Part shown: positions 18,118 through 27,702 of the stretch, one piece after another
How positions within the stretch are numbered: the stretch's first letter is position 1
Layout of the letters: every line of letters starts with the position of its first letter
From: an uncultured bacterium
Lineage (GTDB): Bacteria > Cyanobacteriota > Vampirovibrionia > Gastranaerophilales > Gastranaerophilaceae
DNA: 64,000 nt
Direction: 5' to 3'
Assembly (NCBI GenBank): GCA_949283255.1
Contig: CASDRS010000003.1
Span: 62,001 to 126,000 of the forward strand
Position numbers and translations under genes: made by a program
The notes under the pieces: model-generated
Database searches by the model: none
Seen by the model: only the letters and a program-made list of their open reading frames with translations
Told to the model about the DNA's origin: nothing

Positions 18118-19471
18118 CGAAAGCAACATTTTAGAAACCATAAATATGATAAAGCTCCACAATTTGGATATAAGGACAGTTACATTAGCACTGAGCCTAA
18201 GAGACTGTATAGATCCTGACGTGAATGTGGTATGCGAGAATATTTATAACAAGATAAAAAAATATGCAGCAAATCTTGTTGAATATGCAAACGAGTTAGA
18301 GAATGATTATTCTATCCCGATTATAAACAAGCGAATAGCAGTAACACCAATTTCAATAATTGGAGAGGCTTGTAAAAATCCTGATTACGTAAAGATAGCC
18401 AAAACTCTTGATAAAGCAGCTCAAGAAGTAGGAGTAAACTTTATTGGCGGATTTTCAGCCTTAGTAGAAAAAGGATTTACAAGAGGAGACAATCTTTTAA
18501 TAGAAAGTATTCCTGAAGCTTTGGCGCAAACAGAACGACTATGCTCATCCGTAAATGTTGCGACCTCAAAGGCCGGCATAAATATGGATGCTGTTTTAAA
18601 GATGGCAGAAATTATGAAAAAGTCAGCCGAACTAACAAAAGACAGAGACAGTATCGGTGCTGCAAAACTAGTATGTTTCTGTAATTCGGCAAGCGACAAC
18701 CCGTTTATGGCAGGAGCATATTGCGGCTATGGAGAACCCGAATGTGCATTAAATGTTGGAGTTTCAGGCCCTGGAGTTGTAAGAGCAGCAATCGAAAATC
18801 TGCCAAAAGATGCTGATTTAAGTGAAGTAGCCAATACAATCAAAAAAATTGCATACAAAATCACATCGACAGGTGAATTAGTCGGAAGAAAGCTTGCAAA
18901 AAGACTGGATATTCCTTTTGGAGTAATAGATTTGTCATTAGCGCCTACACCTGCTGAAGGCGATAGCGTTGCGGGAATTTTTCAGGCAATGGGCTTAGAA
19001 CATGCCGGAGCCCATGGGACAACTGCAGCATTAGCAATGCTGAATGACGCAGTAAAAAAAGGTGGAATTATGGCAAGCTCACACGTTGGCGGATTATCAG
19101 GAGCATTCATCCCAGTATCGGAAGATGCAGGCATGATAGAGGCAGCAACAAGAGGATGCTTGACTTTTGATAAACTTGAAGCAATGACATGTGTATGCTC
19201 CGTAGGGCTTGATATGATAGCAATTCCCGGTGATACCCCAACAAGTACAATAGCAGGAATAATAGCCGATGAGATGGCAATAGGTATGATAAATAAGAAG
19301 ACAACAGCCGTCAGATTAATCCCTGCAATCGGTAAAAAAGTCGGAGACAAAATATATTTTGGCGGACTTCTTGGCGAAGCCCCAATCATGCCTGTAAACG
19401 GGCTATCTTCAGCGAATTTTGTAAACCGTGGTGGCAGAATCCCTGCACCTATACACAGCTTGAACAATTAG
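18104..19471 (+). CDS. DUF711 / UPF0210 PFL-like protein
   Basis: 455 residues, the normal length for this conserved family of unknown biochemical role, often labelled PFL-family. The N-terminal [20 protein letters not shown], central [15 protein letters not shown] and C-terminal [16 protein letters not shown] are characteristic. The TTG start at 18104 lies inside the upstream stator gene and keeps the conserved N-terminus; overlap suggests translational coupling. Family members are usually solo or follow an ACT-domain gene, so the link to a stator pair is unusual. The rnpB promoter begins just after its stop. Confidence 0.88.
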   Translation: MAGINESNILETINMIKLHNLDIRTVTLALSLRDCIDPDVNVVCENIYNKIKKYAANLVEYANELENDYSIPIINKRIAVTPISIIGEACKNPDYVKIAKTLDKAAQEVGVNFIGGFSALVEKGFTRGDNLLIESIPEALAQTERLCSSVNVATSKAGINMDAVLKMAEIMKKSAELTKDRDSIGAAKLVCFCNSASDNPFMAGAYCGYGEPECALNVGVSGPGVVRAAIENLPKDADLSEVANTIKKIAYKITSTGELVGRKLAKRLDIPFGVIDLSLAPTPAEGDSVAGIFQAMGLEHAGAHGTTAALAMLNDAVKKGGIMASSHVGGLSGAFIPVSEDAGMIEAATRGCLTFDKLEAMTCVCSVGLDMIAIPGDTPTSTIAGIIADEMAIGMINKKTTAVRLIPAIGKKVGDKIYFGGLLGEAPIMPVNGLSSANFVNRGGRIPAPIHSLNN

Positions 19472-19480
19472 TGAGCAATC

Positions 19481-19509
19481 TTGTAAGAACGGGAATTTTA
19501 TGCTATAAA
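19481..19509 (+). promoter_or_regulatory. promoter of rnpB
   Basis: TTGTAA (19481-19486), a 17-nt spacer ending in TGC, then TATAAA (19504-19509). The predicted start at about 19516 agrees with the P1 helix. Confidence 0.75.
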
Positions 19510-19516
19510 TTATAGC

Positions 19517-19867
19517 AAATAAAGCAGCCGGATAATCGCGCCTAACAAGGTGAGGAAAGTCCGTGCATCCAAGGACAGATTGCCGGAGAAACTCCGGACG
19601 GCGTGAGCCGGTGGATAGGACCACAGGAATGCAAACTGCCGATGGATTTTTCGAAATCACAGGCGATGGTGCAACGGTGAGGTAAGAGCATCACCAGCGA
19701 TACTGAGAAGTATCGGCTAGGCAACCCCCAATCGGATGCAAGATTGACAGGAAGGCTATGAGGTGTCCGCCCACTTCCGAAAAATCGCTAGAGATTGAAA
19801 GTAATTTCAATACCAGACAGATGATTATCTAAAAACAGAACACGGCTTATGAGCTGCTTTATTTTTT
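19517..19867 (+). ncRNA. rnpB: RNase P RNA, class A
   Basis: Catalytic RNA that matures tRNA 5' ends. The ends pair as P1 (AAATAAAGCAGC with GCTGCTTTATTT, 12 bp). The universal P4 strand GAGGAAAGTCCGTGC is at about 19551, and the 3' partner region ACAGAACACGGCTTA is near 19835. CAGGAATGCAAACTGCC-type and AGAGCATCACC internal elements are also present. P1 followed by Ts doubles as the terminator. Length of about 350 nt fits class A. Confidence 0.97.
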
Positions 19868-19910
19868 ATAATTTTATTTATAATTTTATGACAAGATGTG
19901 AAATAAAATT

Positions 19911-19921
19911 TATGCTATAAT
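19911..19921 (+). promoter_or_regulatory. extended -10 of the Nudix gene, leaderless geometry
   Basis: TATGCTATAAT, with TATAAT at 19916-19921 ending 6 nt before the ATG and no ribosome-binding site. Confidence 0.65.
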
Positions 19922-19927
19922 TCTGAT

Positions 19928-20455
19928 ATGAAATATGAAGAGAAGAAATTAACATCAGAATGTGTTTATGACGGCAGAATAATGACCGTTGAAAAAGATG
20001 AAGTGGAACTTGCAAACGGAAGGAAATCCTTTAGAGAAGTCGTAAGACACTCAGGCGGAGTTGTTGTATTGGCATTAAAAGATGCTGAAACTATTTTAAT
20101 GGTAAAACAATTCAGATATCCTATCAGTGAAACCGTTTTAGAAGTCCCTGCAGGAAAACTTGAAAAAGGTGAGAATCCTGATGATGCTTGCAAAAGAGAA
20201 TTGGAAGAAGAAACAGGTTATCAAGCTTCAAAATGGACTCCGCTCGGATATATCAACACATCTCCGGGTTTTTGTGATGAAAAATTGTACTTATATAAGG
20301 CAGAGAACCTTACTTTTGTAGGGGAGCACCCTGATGAGGGGGAAATTTTATCTGCAATAGAAATGAAAATATCAGATGTAAAAGATAAAATCAAAAACGG
20401 CGAAATTAATGATGCCAAGACATTGTGTGCAATATTAAGAGGCTTAAGCTTATGA
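19928..20455 (+). CDS. Nudix hydrolase, ADP-ribose pyrophosphatase type
   Basis: 175 residues. The complete Nudix box G-x5-E-x7-REUxEExGU spans residues 76-98 (GKLEKGENPDDACKRELEEE then TGY). VKQFRYP and VLEVPAGK are typical of the ADP-sugar branch, which splits ADP-ribose to AMP and ribose 5-phosphate. The stop overlaps the start of the next gene (ATGA). The start has no Shine-Dalgarno but a -10 box at leaderless distance. Substrate call is by family resemblance. Confidence 0.93.
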   Translation: MKYEEKKLTSECVYDGRIMTVEKDEVELANGRKSFREVVRHSGGVVVLALKDAETILMVKQFRYPISETVLEVPAGKLEKGENPDDACKRELEEETGYQASKWTPLGYINTSPGFCDEKLYLYKAENLTFVGEHPDEGEILSAIEMKISDVKDKIKNGEINDAKTLCAILRGLSL

Positions 20456-21261
20456 TAAAAATGGTAGCGACAGACATTGACGGTACAATTTTGGGTTATG
20501 ATTTTGTATTTCGTCCTGCCGTAAAAAGGTGTATAAAAGAATTGACCGACCAAGGAATAAAAGTTGTGCTTGTTACAGGCAGAATGCACTCTGCTGCTGA
20601 AAAAATAGCTCAAAAATTAGACATAACCACACCTATTATTTCATATCAAGGCGGAATGATAAAAGAACAAGGAGAAGGCGGACAAATTCTGTATGAAAAA
20701 ACCCTGTCTCCAAATAGAGCAAAAGAAATTATACAATGGGCAAAAGCCAACAATATCCACACCAATCTATATATGGATGATGTTTTGTATGTTGAACACG
20801 ACAACATTGCAATAAAACGATATACAGGCGAAAGATTTATCCCTTATCAAGTATGCAATTTTGATGATTTAGAAATCAAAAACGTAAATAAAATCCTTTG
20901 CATAGATTTTGATGATGCCGAAAGAGTAACAGGCTGGGTAGAGTTTTTAAGGGAAAAAATGCCTGAATTATATATAGTAAAATCCACACCGTATTTTTGC
21001 GAAATTACAAATAACGAAGCTAAAAAATCTTGTGCCGTAGAATTTTTGCGCCAAAAATGGGGATTACAAAAAGAAGAAATCCTTGCAATAGGCGACCAAA
21101 ATAACGATATAGAACTGTTAAAAGCAGGCGGGATAGGGGTTGCGATGGGTAACGGAACTCCTGAATTAAAAGCTTGCGCCGACTATATTACAGATACTAT
21201 TGAAAATGACGGATTTGTAAAAGCAGTTGAAAAATTTTGTGAAATAAAAGTTAAGGAGTAA
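20452..21261 (+). CDS. Cof-type HAD phosphatase
   Basis: 269 residues. Class IIB haloacid-dehalogenase fold: motif I VATDIDGTI (Asp8, Asp10), motif II LVTGR, the cap domain, and motif III/IV GDQNNDIELLKAGG followed by GVAMGN. Such enzymes remove phosphate from sugar phosphates or cofactors. I start at ATG 20452 in the ATGA overlap with the Nudix stop. An in-frame GTG 9 codons earlier has no support. It is probably co-transcribed with Nudix and carbonic anhydrase. Confidence 0.92.
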   Translation: MIKMVATDIDGTILGYDFVFRPAVKRCIKELTDQGIKVVLVTGRMHSAAEKIAQKLDITTPIISYQGGMIKEQGEGGQILYEKTLSPNRAKEIIQWAKANNIHTNLYMDDVLYVEHDNIAIKRYTGERFIPYQVCNFDDLEIKNVNKILCIDFDDAERVTGWVEFLREKMPELYIVKSTPYFCEITNNEAKKSCAVEFLRQKWGLQKEEILAIGDQNNDIELLKAGGIGVAMGNGTPELKACADYITDTIENDGFVKAVEKFCEIKVKE

Positions 21262-21263
21262 AT

Positions 21264-21854
21264 ATGACAGATAAAATATTCCCAAGAGCTAAAAAAGAGC
21301 TTGAGAAATTATTAAACGGTAATAAAAATTTTGTCAACGGAACCCCGACCGCAGATAATATGTCGTTAGAACATTTAAAAAAATACGCATATCATCAGGA
21401 ACCTTATGCAGTAGTATTAAGCTGTTCGGATTCAAGAGTGGTACCTGAGATAATTTTTGATTGCGGTATCGGAGAACTATTTGTAGTAAGAGTCGCAGGA
21501 ATAACTGCAGGGCCAAATGTTATTGAGAGCATTGAATATGCTGTAAAAAAATTAAAAACCCCTCTTTTGATATTACTTGGTCACGATGATTGCGGGGTTA
21601 TGAAATTTGCAAAAGAGCATTATCCTGAGATGACAGACGATTTTCAATCAATTTTAAAGTGTGTATATCCTGTATTGGATAAAGAAGAGGATGTTACCTG
21701 CCATAATTATTTTGCGCAGCAACATACAAAATGGGTTGAAGATGTGTTACTTGAAAAATCAAAAATCATTAAAAATGCCGTAGACAACGGAGAATTATAC
21801 ATCGCAAAATGCCATCTTGACCACGACACAGGACTGGTCAATTTAATTGACTAA
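21264..21854 (+). CDS. beta-class carbonic anhydrase
   Basis: Zinc enzyme interconverting CO2 and bicarbonate. 196 residues. The zinc ligands Cys54 (SCSDSR), His107 and Cys110 (GHDDCG) and the Asp56-Arg58 dyad are in place. FVVRVAGI and the IEYAVKKL helix follow the family pattern. AAGGAG 6 nt upstream of the ATG, 2 nt after the Cof gene, indicates an operon with Nudix and Cof. The end of the gene contains the ferritin promoter -35. Confidence 0.95.
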   Translation: MTDKIFPRAKKELEKLLNGNKNFVNGTPTADNMSLEHLKKYAYHQEPYAVVLSCSDSRVVPEIIFDCGIGELFVVRVAGITAGPNVIESIEYAVKKLKTPLLILLGHDDCGVMKFAKEHYPEMTDDFQSILKCVYPVLDKEEDVTCHNYFAQQHTKWVEDVLLEKSKIIKNAVDNGELYIAKCHLDHDTGLVNLID

Positions 21855-21875
21855 AGGATTTTCAAGTGCTACAAT
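21847..21875 (+). promoter_or_regulatory. promoter of the ferritin gene
   Basis: TTGACT (21847-21852), 17-nt spacer ending in TGC, TACAAT (21870-21875). The -35 overlaps the carbonic anhydrase stop. Confidence 0.7.
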
Positions 21876-21907
21876 TTTTGCGGAAATAACATGAAAAGGA
21901 GAGAAAA

Positions 21908-22417
21908 ATGCTAGACGAAAAAATGGAAAAAGCGTTTAATGAACAAATTAACGCTGAATTATATTCAGAATATTTATATCTTTCAATGAAAGCATACTTT
22001 GAAACTTTAAACCTAAAAGGTTTTGTAAACTGGATGGATGTACAAGTACAAGAAGAACACGCACATGCAATGGGTATGTTTGATTACGTAAACAGCAGAG
22101 GCGGCAGAGTAAAATTGATGGCAATTGATGCTCCTGAAACTGATTGGGAATCACCTCTTGCAGTATTTGAACACATTTTGACTCACGAAGAATTGGTTAC
22201 ATCTTTAATCAACAAACTTGCAGATGTTGCTGATGAAGTAAAAGATAGAGCAGCTCTAGGCTTCTTAAACTGGTACATCAAAGAACAAGTTGAAGAAGAA
22301 GATAACGTAGGTAATGTTCTTGCAACATTAAAACTTATCGGTAACGACAAGAATGCTCTTTTTGCATTGGATAAAGAACTTGCAACAAGAACTTTCGTAG
22401 CACCTGTTATCGGTTAG
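21908..22417 (+). CDS. ftnA: bacterial non-heme ferritin
   Basis: 24-mer iron-storage protein with ferroxidase activity. 169 residues, four-helix bundle. Ferroxidase residues match FtnA: Glu17, Glu50, His53, Glu94, Gln127 and Glu130. There is no Met haem ligand pattern, so it is ferritin rather than bacterioferritin. AAAGGAG is 7 nt upstream of the ATG, and it has its own promoter and terminator. I saw no clear Fur box. Confidence 0.97.
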   Translation: MLDEKMEKAFNEQINAELYSEYLYLSMKAYFETLNLKGFVNWMDVQVQEEHAHAMGMFDYVNSRGGRVKLMAIDAPETDWESPLAVFEHILTHEELVTSLINKLADVADEVKDRAALGFLNWYIKEQVEEEDNVGNVLATLKLIGNDKNALFALDKELATRTFVAPVIG

Positions 22418-22445
22418 TATTTAGAGGTTACAAATCTAAACTAAA

Positions 22446-22478
22446 AAAGAGGTTGTATTTTTATACCGCCTCTTTTTT
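22446..22478 (+). terminator. bidirectional terminator, ferritin / HxlR
   Basis: AAAGAGG...CCTCTTT outer stem with an imperfect inner stem and T runs on both strands. It overlaps the end of the opposing HxlR gene. Confidence 0.75.
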
Positions 22479-22829
22479 GTTGCTTTTTTTCTCTTGTTTT
22501 TCAAGAATTTTCAAAAATTCTTTATATGCAGTGCCCCACTCAACCATTCCGTCAAGCACAACGGCCAAGCTATAACCGATATCGGTCAAAGTATATTCGA
22601 CCTTAGGCGGAATTTGAGCATAAACTTTTCTCTCAACAAGCCCTTTTTCTTCCATCTCTCTCAAATTTTTGGTTAAAACCTTTTGTGTAATACTGCCAAC
22701 AGCCTTCTTCAGCTCCAAAAATCTCTTTGTACCCGTTAAAAGTTCACGTATTATAATAAATTTCCACTTTGAATTTAATAACATCAAAGTTGTCTCAACC
22801 GGACATTTTGGAAGATCTTTTGACTTCAT
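22461..22829 (-). CDS. HxlR-family transcriptional regulator
   Basis: 122 residues. The family core CPVETTLMLLNSKWKFIIIR carries the N-terminal Cys used for redox or electrophile sensing in relatives. The winged helix follows, with FLELKKAVGSITQKVLTKNL, EEKGLVERKVY and PPKVEYTLTDIG. I start at ATG 22829: GGGG lies 5 nt upstream and the promoter at 22870-22899 would exclude a longer form starting at 22889. It is divergent from dnaG. The regulated gene is unknown; autoregulation is likely. Confidence 0.9.
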   Translation of the reverse strand: MKSKDLPKCPVETTLMLLNSKWKFIIIRELLTGTKRFLELKKAVGSITQKVLTKNLREMEEKGLVERKVYAQIPPKVEYTLTDIGYSLAVVLDGMVEWGTAYKEFLKILEKQEKKSNKKEAV

Positions 22830-22869
22830 ACATACCCCATTAGTATCTTTTAGTAACCTAAGTATCAAA

Positions 22870-22899
22870 ATTTTAGCATAATCAATCAAATCAGGTCAA
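22870..22899 (-). promoter_or_regulatory. promoter of the HxlR gene
   Basis: On the minus strand TTGACC, an 18-nt spacer ending TATGC, then TAAAAT. The start point falls about 34 nt before the chosen ATG. Confidence 0.65.
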
Positions 22900-22932
22900 G
22901 AAAAAATCAACCAAAGTGATGAGAAAAATTCT

Positions 22933-22960
22933 TTGCTTAAAAGCGTATTAATGCTAAAAT
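22933..22960 (+). promoter_or_regulatory. promoter of dnaG-rpoD
   Basis: TTGCTT (22933-22938), 16 nt ending ATGC, TAAAAT (22955-22960). The leader would be very short, with AGGGA just before the ATG. Confidence 0.55.
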
Positions 22961-22976
22961 GAGAGTAGGGAAAATT

Positions 22977-24875
22977 ATGGCAAAGACTCTTGAAGAAGTT
23001 ATAGCAGAAATAAAAAACAGACTAGACATAGTAGATGTCGTTTCCGAGCAGGTAATCTTGAAAAAAAACGGCGGACGCTATTGGGGTTTATGCCCTTTTC
23101 ACAAAGAAAAAACACCGTCATTTTCAGTTAACCCTCAACTTGGCATATACAAATGCTTTGGCTGTGGCGCAGGCGGAGATGCCCTTTCTTTCATTATGAA
23201 AACCAAAAACATTGAGTTTATGGATTTGATAAAAGAATTGGCACAAAAGTACGGTATTGAGATGCCGACAAATTTTCAAAAACAAAATGTTTCTAAAAAT
23301 TTAAGAAATGAAATGATAAGTGCCTGTGAAAAAGCAGCTATGTATTATCATGACTTGCTGATTCATCAGACCTCGGACGAGATAAAAGCGGCGAACAATT
23401 ACCTGACTAACCGTTCTATATCAAGAGAAATTATTGACAAATTCACTCTTGGGATTGCCCCAAAAGCTTACACAACTTTATATGATATTTTGAAAAAAGA
23501 TTTTTCCGATGAAGTTTTGGAAAAAGCAGGCCTAGTACTTCCGTCAAAAGAAGGCAAAGGCTACATCGACCGCTTCAGAGGCCGAATAATAATCCCGATA
23601 CAGAATGAAAACGGAGATTACGTTGCATTTGGTGCAAGAGCACTGTATAAAGACCAAAACCCAAAATACTTAAATTCATCCGATTCATTAATATACAATA
23701 AGAGTAAGCTTCTCTATGGACTATATACAGCCAAAGAAGCAATAAAAGAGGAAGATGGCGTAATATTGATGGAAGGATACTTTGATGTAATATCCGCACA
23801 AGCTCACGGCATAGAAAATGCGGTTGCAGCCTGCGGAACAGCGTTAACACCTGACCATATAAAACTTTTATCACGTTACACAAAATCAAGAAGAATATAT
23901 CTGTCATTTGATACGGATTCAGCCGGTCAAAAAGCTACAAATAGAGGTGCAACTATTATCAGAGAAGCTTTTGAAGGTCTTGGCGATATCAAACAATTTG
24001 ACGAAAGCTATATTTCTACCTCTAACGACAAATATTCCTGCGAAATCAGAGTAATTTCACCGCCGGAAGGCAAGGATCCGGATGAATTTATCAGAACAGT
24101 AGGGGCTGAAAGTTTCAAAAAAATTATCAAAAATGCACCTCTGCTGATAGATTTTCAAGTAAATAATTTCCTGAAACACAAAAAGGATTACAAAACCCCT
24201 CAGGAAAAAACAAAATATATTAAGGAATTTTTACCTGTATTGCTGGAAATTCACAACGAAATAATCAGAACAGAATACGTAAAAATGGTTGCGGATGCCC
24301 TAAACATTGATGAAGAAGCATTAGAAAACGAAATCCGAAAAATATCATCAACAAACACCTCAGTCGCTCCGCAGCAAGAAATAAAAAAAATTGTAACAAA
24401 AAATGTATCAGTTTCAGAAAAAGCGCAAAAAAATTTATTGAGTGTTTTTTTGGTAAGCGACAGTCCTTTCACATTTACCCAAATCAGTGAAATGATTGAT
24501 AACTCGCACTTTTCAAATGAAACGTTAATAAATGTAAAATCTACAATTGACAAATTAATATGTACCGTAAATAATGTAAAGGAATTAATTGAACAATTGT
24601 ACACGGCATATATAGAAAACCCAGAAATACAGCAAGTTTTGACGGATTTAATAGGTATAGCCGAAACGTTTACAAATTTGTCCCAAGAGGATTTTCAAAG
24701 CGTAATCGATGAGAATATCAGACGGATTAGGCGTTGCAAATGGGAAGAAGAAAAAGAGAAGATGCGGAATTTATATAAAAATGCAGATGAAGATGAAACA
24801 GAAGCCCTAAAAATTCAAATGCAAATTAGAGATAAGATTAATAATAGAATAAAATCGGAGAAAATTAATGACTAA
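22977..24875 (+). CDS. dnaG: DNA primase
   Basis: Synthesises RNA primers at the replication fork. 632 residues from ATG 22977, which has AGGGA 5 nt upstream; an ATG 18 nt earlier lacks one. The zinc-binding domain has Cys39, His42, Cys60 and Cys63 (CPFH...CFGC). The RNA-polymerase/TOPRIM core includes [10 protein letters not shown] and SFDTDSAGQ. The C-terminal helicase-binding region is divergent. Its last 8 nt overlap rpoD, as in the macromolecular-synthesis operon, but rpsU is not present. Confidence 0.97.
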   Translation: MAKTLEEVIAEIKNRLDIVDVVSEQVILKKNGGRYWGLCPFHKEKTPSFSVNPQLGIYKCFGCGAGGDALSFIMKTKNIEFMDLIKELAQKYGIEMPTNFQKQNVSKNLRNEMISACEKAAMYYHDLLIHQTSDEIKAANNYLTNRSISREIIDKFTLGIAPKAYTTLYDILKKDFSDEVLEKAGLVLPSKEGKGYIDRFRGRIIIPIQNENGDYVAFGARALYKDQNPKYLNSSDSLIYNKSKLLYGLYTAKEAIKEEDGVILMEGYFDVISAQAHGIENAVAACGTALTPDHIKLLSRYTKSRRIYLSFDTDSAGQKATNRGATIIREAFEGLGDIKQFDESYISTSNDKYSCEIRVISPPEGKDPDEFIRTVGAESFKKIIKNAPLLIDFQVNNFLKHKKDYKTPQEKTKYIKEFLPVLLEIHNEIIRTEYVKMVADALNIDEEALENEIRKISSTNTSVAPQQEIKKIVTKNVSVSEKAQKNLLSVFLVSDSPFTFTQISEMIDNSHFSNETLINVKSTIDKLICTVNNVKELIEQLYTAYIENPEIQQVLTDLIGIAETFTNLSQEDFQSVIDENIRRIRRCKWEEEKEKMRNLYKNADEDETEALKIQMQIRDKINNRIKSEKIND

Positions 24876-25971
24876 GAAAAGACAACCTAACTCCTCAATA
24901 GTAAGTGTATTGGATGATGATACAATGAATTTGAGTGATTTGAACGAGGATGCTAATCTGGACCCTGACGCAGCAGGCGTTAATTATATGAATATGGACA
25001 TTAGTACCGACAATATTGAAGATATAGTTACGGAAAAAATGGGCTCAAAAGTCAATATGGATGATATCTATATGATGGGCAGCCACGATGATGAAATGAA
25101 TTCATCAGATATAGAAGTTCCAAAGGGTATTGCAGTTGATGATCCGGTAAGATTATATTTACGAGAAATCGGAAGAATTAAGTTACTTTCTGCAAATGAA
25201 GAAATAGAACTTGCAAGAAAAATTCTTGAAGGCGGAACACCTGGTGCTATCGCAAAAAGAAAACTTGTTCAAGCAAATTTACGTTTGGTTGTAAGTATAG
25301 CAAAAAAATATGTTGGTCGTGGAATGTTATTCTTGGACTTGATTCAAGAAGGGAATTTAGGTTTAATCCGTGCTGCAGAAAAATTTGACCACGAAAGAGG
25401 ATTCAAATTCTCAACTTATGCAACTTGGTGGATTAGACAAGCAATTACAAGAGCTATTGCTGATCAGGCAAGAACCATTCGTATTCCTGTTCACATGGTT
25501 GAAACTATTAATAAATTAAAGAAAGTTACAAGAAGATTAGCTCAAGAACTTTCAAGAAAACCAACCGAAGATGAACTTGCTATCGAAATGAATGTTTCAA
25601 TACCAAAACTTCGTGAAATCATCAAGATTGCTCAAGAACCTTTATCATTAGAAACACCTATAGGTAAAGAAGAAGATTCACGTTTGGGTGATTTTATTGA
25701 AGATAAAGAAGCTGACGCACCTATCAAGACTGTAGCATCAGAACTTTTGAGAGAAGATCTTGCAGAAGTACTTTGCACATTATCTCCAAGAGAACGTGAT
25801 GTATTGAGATTACGTTTTGGTATGGACGACGGACGTCAAAGAACTTTGGAAGAAGTTGGTCAATTATTTGGCGTAACTCGTGAACGTATCAGACAAATTG
25901 AAGCAAAAGCTTTGAGAAAGCTTCGTCATCCAAACAGAAGCAAACGTTTGAGAGAATACGTTGAAAGTTAA
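24868..25971 (+). CDS. rpoD: primary sigma factor (sigma-70)
   Basis: Directs RNA polymerase to housekeeping promoters. 367 residues. A short acidic N-terminal part (1-85) replaces most of region 1.1. Region 1.2 [12 protein letters not shown], region 2 with LQEG-type [18 protein letters not shown] and [13 protein letters not shown], region 3, and region 4.2 with [21 protein letters not shown] are all complete. It overlaps dnaG. Region 2.4-3.0 would read the TGnTATAAT promoters seen throughout the window. Confidence 0.97.
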   Translation: MTKKRQPNSSIVSVLDDDTMNLSDLNEDANLDPDAAGVNYMNMDISTDNIEDIVTEKMGSKVNMDDIYMMGSHDDEMNSSDIEVPKGIAVDDPVRLYLREIGRIKLLSANEEIELARKILEGGTPGAIAKRKLVQANLRLVVSIAKKYVGRGMLFLDLIQEGNLGLIRAAEKFDHERGFKFSTYATWWIRQAITRAIADQARTIRIPVHMVETINKLKKVTRRLAQELSRKPTEDELAIEMNVSIPKLREIIKIAQEPLSLETPIGKEEDSRLGDFIEDKEADAPIKTVASELLREDLAEVLCTLSPRERDVLRLRFGMDDGRQRTLEEVGQLFGVTRERIRQIEAKALRKLRHPNRSKRLREYVES

Positions 25972-26000
25972 TCAATTATAGATATAAAAATATTGCAAAT

Positions 26001-26034
26001 AAAAAGCGCTTCTTAAATCGAAGCGCTTTTTAAA
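26001..26034 (+). terminator. bidirectional terminator, rpoD / metG
   Basis: 12-bp perfect stem AAAAAGCGCTTC / GAAGCGCTTTTT with a 7-nt loop and T tracts in both directions. Confidence 0.9.
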
Positions 26035-26063
26035 TTATTAAACAACCTTTATCCTAAAACGGA

Positions 26064-27650
26064 TTATTTTTTTACACTCTTGTCAGCCAATTCACTATCT
26101 ACACGCAAGAATACAGGATGAATTTCTTCTTTCGTAATAAGTTTGCCTGACTTAATTTCGTTAACTGTAATGTCATCAAGTTTCTTTGTAATATCGAAAG
26201 AAAGCTGTTTTGCCATATCAGCTGCGATATTCGGGCAGTAAGGATAAATAAGTGCTGATATAATGCACATAATATTCAACACTGTTGTCAAAACCTGACC
26301 ACACTCAACCATTTTTTCTTCCTTAGCCAATGTCCAAGGAGCGTTATCAGTAACATATTTGTTTGTTGCATCAACAATTGAAATTATCTCCTGTGCAGCC
26401 TCAGCAATTTCAAAATGGTTAAAGTGGTTTTCTACAACTTTAATTTTTCCTAAAGCTTCTTTGGACAAAGCATAAGACCCTTTCACAACTTCCGAATCAG
26501 CAGTTGCAAAGAATTCCTCTTTTACCTCGCCGTCAAAATATTTTACTAACATAGAAAGGGTTCTGTTAAGCAGATTACCCATAGAATTAGCAAGGTGAGC
26601 ATTAACTTTTTCTTTAAAATCGTCATCTGAGTAATTTCCATCTTTACCGCAAGGGGCAGATGTTGCCATATAATATCTGAAAGCATCAGGCTTATCAAGT
26701 TTGAACGCCTCCAAAACAGATGTTGGCGAAATTACATTACCCAAAGATTTAGACATTTTAGATTCATCAATAGTAATCCATCCGTGAGCGTAAATATGCT
26801 TTGGTAAAGGAAGACCCAATGCAAGCAAAATAGCAGGCCAGTAAATACTATGGAATTTTAAAATGTCTTTTCCGATAACTTGAACATCAGCCGGCCAAAG
26901 TTTTTTGAACATTTCGGAAGGATTTTCCGTATCATAACCAAGAGCCGTAATATAATTAGACAAAGCATCTATCCAAACATATATAGACTGTTCAGGGTCA
27001 TCTAAAACATCAATACCCCATTGAACATTTGATTTTGCTCTGGATACTGAAATGTCTTGAATATCTTCTAACTGATTTAAAACTTCATTAGCTCTGAATG
27101 AAGGAACAATAAAATCAGGATTTTCTTTAATATGCTTGATAATAGCGTCTTTGTATTTTGTAAGCTTAAAGAAATAATTTTCTTCACTTACAATTTCAGG
27201 TTTTTTAAGGTGGTCAGGACAAAGACCGTCTTCTGTCAAATCCTTTTCATTCAAGAAGCATTCACAACCGGAGCAATAAAGTCCCTGATAAGAATGTTTA
27301 TAGATATCACCATTTTCAACCAATTTTTTGAAAATTTTCTGAACAATTGCCTTATGATCTTCATCAGTAGTTCTAATAAAGCGATTGTAATTTATATCAA
27401 GAGCCTTCCAAGCATCTTTAAACTTTTGAGAATTCTCATCACACAACTCTTTTGGTGTAATCCCTCTAGCGGCTGCTGTTTTTTGGATTTTTATACCGTG
27501 CTCGTCTGTACCAGTTAAAAAGTACATATTATCTGTTCTTTGCGAAAAATGTCTTGCCAAAATATCAGTTAAAATCTTTTCGTAAGCATGACCGATGTGC
27601 GGAGCTCCGTTCACATAATCAATAGCTGTTGTCAAATAAAATTTATCCAT
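26064..27650 (-). CDS. metG: methionyl-tRNA synthetase
   Basis: Charges tRNA-Met. 528 residues. The HIGH motif is at 18-21 (PHIGHAYEK) and KMSKSLGNV near residue 300. The CSGCECFL...LCPDH insert marks a form with a single reduced zinc-knot type connective peptide. There is no C-terminal tRNA-binding (EMAP) domain, so it is the short form. GAGGGAA precedes the ATG, and an extended -10 (TATGCTAAAAT on the minus strand) lies at 27679-27689. Confidence 0.97.
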   Translation of the reverse strand: MDKFYLTTAIDYVNGAPHIGHAYEKILTDILARHFSQRTDNMYFLTGTDEHGIKIQKTAAARGITPKELCDENSQKFKDAWKALDINYNRFIRTTDEDHKAIVQKIFKKLVENGDIYKHSYQGLYCSGCECFLNEKDLTEDGLCPDHLKKPEIVSEENYFFKLTKYKDAIIKHIKENPDFIVPSFRANEVLNQLEDIQDISVSRAKSNVQWGIDVLDDPEQSIYVWIDALSNYITALGYDTENPSEMFKKLWPADVQVIGKDILKFHSIYWPAILLALGLPLPKHIYAHGWITIDESKMSKSLGNVISPTSVLEAFKLDKPDAFRYYMATSAPCGKDGNYSDDDFKEKVNAHLANSMGNLLNRTLSMLVKYFDGEVKEEFFATADSEVVKGSYALSKEALGKIKVVENHFNHFEIAEAAQEIISIVDATNKYVTDNAPWTLAKEEKMVECGQVLTTVLNIMCIISALIYPYCPNIAADMAKQLSFDITKKLDDITVNEIKSGKLITKEEIHPVFLRVDSELADKSVKK

Positions 27651-27678
27651 CTGTAAATTCCCTCATATCTATGTTTTT

Positions 27679-27689
27679 ATTTTAGCATA
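27679..27689 (-). promoter_or_regulatory. extended -10 of metG
   Basis: Minus-strand TATGCTAAAAT about 30 nt upstream of the ATG, leaving room for the GAGGGAA ribosome site. No good -35. Confidence 0.5.
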
Positions 27690-27702
27690 AACAAGAAGGG
27701 GT

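Noticed and set aside
18982-19467. 161-residue minus-strand frame
   Set aside because: Shadow of the DUF711 gene; no ribosome site or recognisable domain.
16493-19471. Complete Zorya anti-phage system
   Set aside because: Only ZorA- and ZorB-like genes are present; no SNF2 helicase, ZorC or HNH protein lies within reach, and housekeeping genes flank the pair.
22830-22889. Longer N-terminus of the HxlR regulator
   Set aside because: The promoter -10 for this gene overlaps the extension, and HxlR proteins normally begin just before the CPVE-type Cys.
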